A DNA stretch of 5,350 bases from Anaerolineae bacterium (GTDB lineage Bacteria > Chloroflexota > Anaerolineae > 4572-78 > J111), in NCBI GenBank assembly GCA_020433785.1, contig JAGRCC010000483.1, positions 1 to 5,350 on the forward strand. Reading direction: 5' to 3'. A program made the translations under genes and the position numbers. Within the stretch, counting starts at the first letter, position 1, and every line of letters starts with the position of its first letter. Of this stretch, positions 4,408 through 5,350 are shown piece by piece. The notes beneath the pieces were generated by a model. The model had not been told where the DNA came from. It searched no databases and was given only the letters and a program-made list of their open reading frames with translations.

Positions 4408-5229
4408 ATGTCAACTAAACACACACCGCTGATCAACTGGGCTCGATTTATTTATGGCTTTGTGGCTCTCAATGCTTTGGCCGGAGCGATCATTCTAGTT
4501 TTGCTGCCGACATTTACGGCAACGCTTTTTTTCTGGCCGATCAATCCCCCGATCAACGCCCGGTTGTTTGGGGTGTTGTATCTGGGCGGGGCGGTGGCCG
4601 TGTCGATTGCCGTCTGGCGTAACCAGTGGGAACCGGCTCGCTATCTGGTCCCGGTTTTAGTAACGGCAGGCATCCTTATCACATGGGTGACCCTTTTACA
4701 CCTGGATAAATTTACGCCGGGTATAAAGTTAGCCTATTGGCTGGTCATTTATATCGGTGCGCCGCTGCTGGCCCTGGTTATTTACATCGCTCAGGAACGG
4801 CGCGGGGCAACCTGGGATGTAACGGTTCCGGTTCGGCCCTTGACCTGTCAGGTCGCGGTTGTCACCGGCTGGATCGTGTTAGCGGCCGGCATCCTGCTTA
4901 TTTTGTGGCCGGCGGCGGCTGTGGCCAACTGGCCCTGGCCGACCAGCCCGCTGATGGTGCGCATTTTTGCTGCCTGGTTTGGTGCATTCGGCGCGGGTCT
5001 ATTATGGTTCAAAGTGGAGCACGATTGGCAGCGCCTGCATCATCTACCCTATCTGATGATCGCTGCCGCCGGACTTGATTTGCTAATGGTAATTATTCAT
5101 TGGCCGGCGATGACAACCATAGGGTTGACCTTCTGGCTTTATTGCGGCCATCTGTTGCTGTTTGCATTGGTGGGTGGTTTGCTGCATTGGTTACAGATGC
5201 AGCCTATAGCCCAAGAGATCAAAGTGTAA
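4408..5229 (+). CDS. Polytopic membrane protein with tandem internal duplication, 273 aa
   Basis: I do not recognise the family. It is very hydrophobic, with about eight helices, and has no signal peptide or catalytic motif. Its two halves are clearly related. In half 1 (about 12-127) an L-P helix end is followed by W-P (43-44), R52-L-F-G, W74, R78, H98 and Y-W-L-V-I-Y (110-115). In half 2 (about 147-262) the matching pieces are L-W-P, W-P (177-178), R185-I-F-A, W207, R209, H231 and F-W-L-Y-C-G (242-247). R52/R185, W74/W207 and H98/H231 are all exactly 133 residues apart, so a four-helix module has been duplicated and fused. The buried Arg, Trp and His may form a functional site in each copy. 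GGGAGG (4397-4402), five bases upstream, supports the ATG. It overlaps the next gene by one base, suggesting translational coupling. Confidence 0.85.
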   Translation: MSTKHTPLINWARFIYGFVALNALAGAIILVLLPTFTATLFFWPINPPINARLFGVLYLGGAVAVSIAVWRNQWEPARYLVPVLVTAGILITWVTLLHLDKFTPGIKLAYWLVIYIGAPLLALVIYIAQERRGATWDVTVPVRPLTCQVAVVTGWIVLAAGILLILWPAAAVANWPWPTSPLMVRIFAAWFGAFGAGLLWFKVEHDWQRLHHLPYLMIAAAGLDLLMVIIHWPAMTTIGLTFWLYCGHLLLFALVGGLLHWLQMQPIAQEIKV

Positions 5230-5350
5230 TGAACCGCATCGAGCAATTTTGGCAAGCCTATTTAGCGACCTGCCCTGATAACATTCCCCCACAAATGTCA
5301 TATATCGCCGAGTCATTTGGCGACAACCCCCGTCTGGCCGATGAATTAGG
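5229..5350 (+). CDS. Probable ASCH-domain protein, N-terminal part
   Basis: The ATG overlaps the preceding stop codon in TAATG, and 40 codons are visible before the window ends. The translation begins MNRIEQFWQAYLATCPDN and continues with P-P-Q-M-S-Y-I-A-E-S-F-G-D-N-P-R-L-A-D-E-L. The pattern F-W-x-x-Y-L, then S-F-G-D-x-P-x-L-A-D-E-L, is typical of the start of short stand-alone ASCH-domain proteins (about 130-160 aa), in which it is followed by G-K-K-x-A-T. That next motif is beyond the edge, so the assignment rests on the N-terminus alone. ASCH domains are PUA-like folds linked to RNA or modified-nucleoside binding; E. coli YqfB is an amidohydrolase acting on N4-acetylcytidine. There is no separate ribosome binding site, so translation probably depends on the upstream gene. 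Confidence 0.65.
   Translation, partial: MNRIEQFWQAYLATCPDNIPPQMSYIAESFGDNPRLADEL

Overview
This 5.35 kb window comes from a bacterial chromosome of roughly balanced base composition. Its taxonomy cannot be fixed from the sequence. The gene style (a FtsX/MacB-type permease beside a TetR gene, a MarR/DHA2 efflux pair, ACGAAT-type hairpin repeats between genes) would suit an uncultured environmental lineage such as Chloroflexota, but that is a low-confidence inference. Promoters with good sigma-70-like -35 and -10 boxes are easy to see.

Left block, minus strand (1-1469). Reading right to left it holds a 148-aa single-pass membrane protein of unknown function (1023-1469), a TetR-family repressor (315-941), and the start of a MacB/FtsX-type ABC transporter permease that runs off the left edge (1-212). 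The tetR promoter is a perfect TTGACA-N17-TATAAT with a CCGAAC-N3-GTTCGG palindrome filling its spacer and a second copy just after the predicted transcription start. A third, slightly degenerate copy fills the spacer of a weaker promoter in front of the permease. The simplest model is a TetR protein that represses itself and the transporter gene.

Central intergenic region (1470-1836). No gene is visible. It carries a long imperfect hairpin (1507-1557), a candidate minus-strand promoter for the 148-aa gene, and a strong plus-strand promoter for the MarR gene whose -10 overlaps a perfect 24-bp palindrome, a likely autoregulatory operator.

Right block, plus strand (1837-5350). A MarR-family regulator (1837-2301) is followed after 151 bp by a 14-TM DHA2 (EmrB/QacA-type) drug exporter (2453-4144), a classic repressor/efflux pair. 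The gap contains a compact 51-bp element able to fold as a three-way junction. After the exporter come a small hairpin and an 18-bp-armed inverted repeat (4198-4258). Then follows a 273-aa polytopic membrane protein built from two tandem copies of one module (4408-5229), overlapping by one base the start of a probable ASCH-domain protein (5229-5350, cut by the right edge).

The window therefore combines two export-related modules, each with its own local repressor, and a separate small membrane-protein/ASCH unit. I see no mobile element, CRISPR array, RNA gene or clearly new multi-gene system. The notable signals are the operator architecture, the internal duplication and the structured intergenic repeats.
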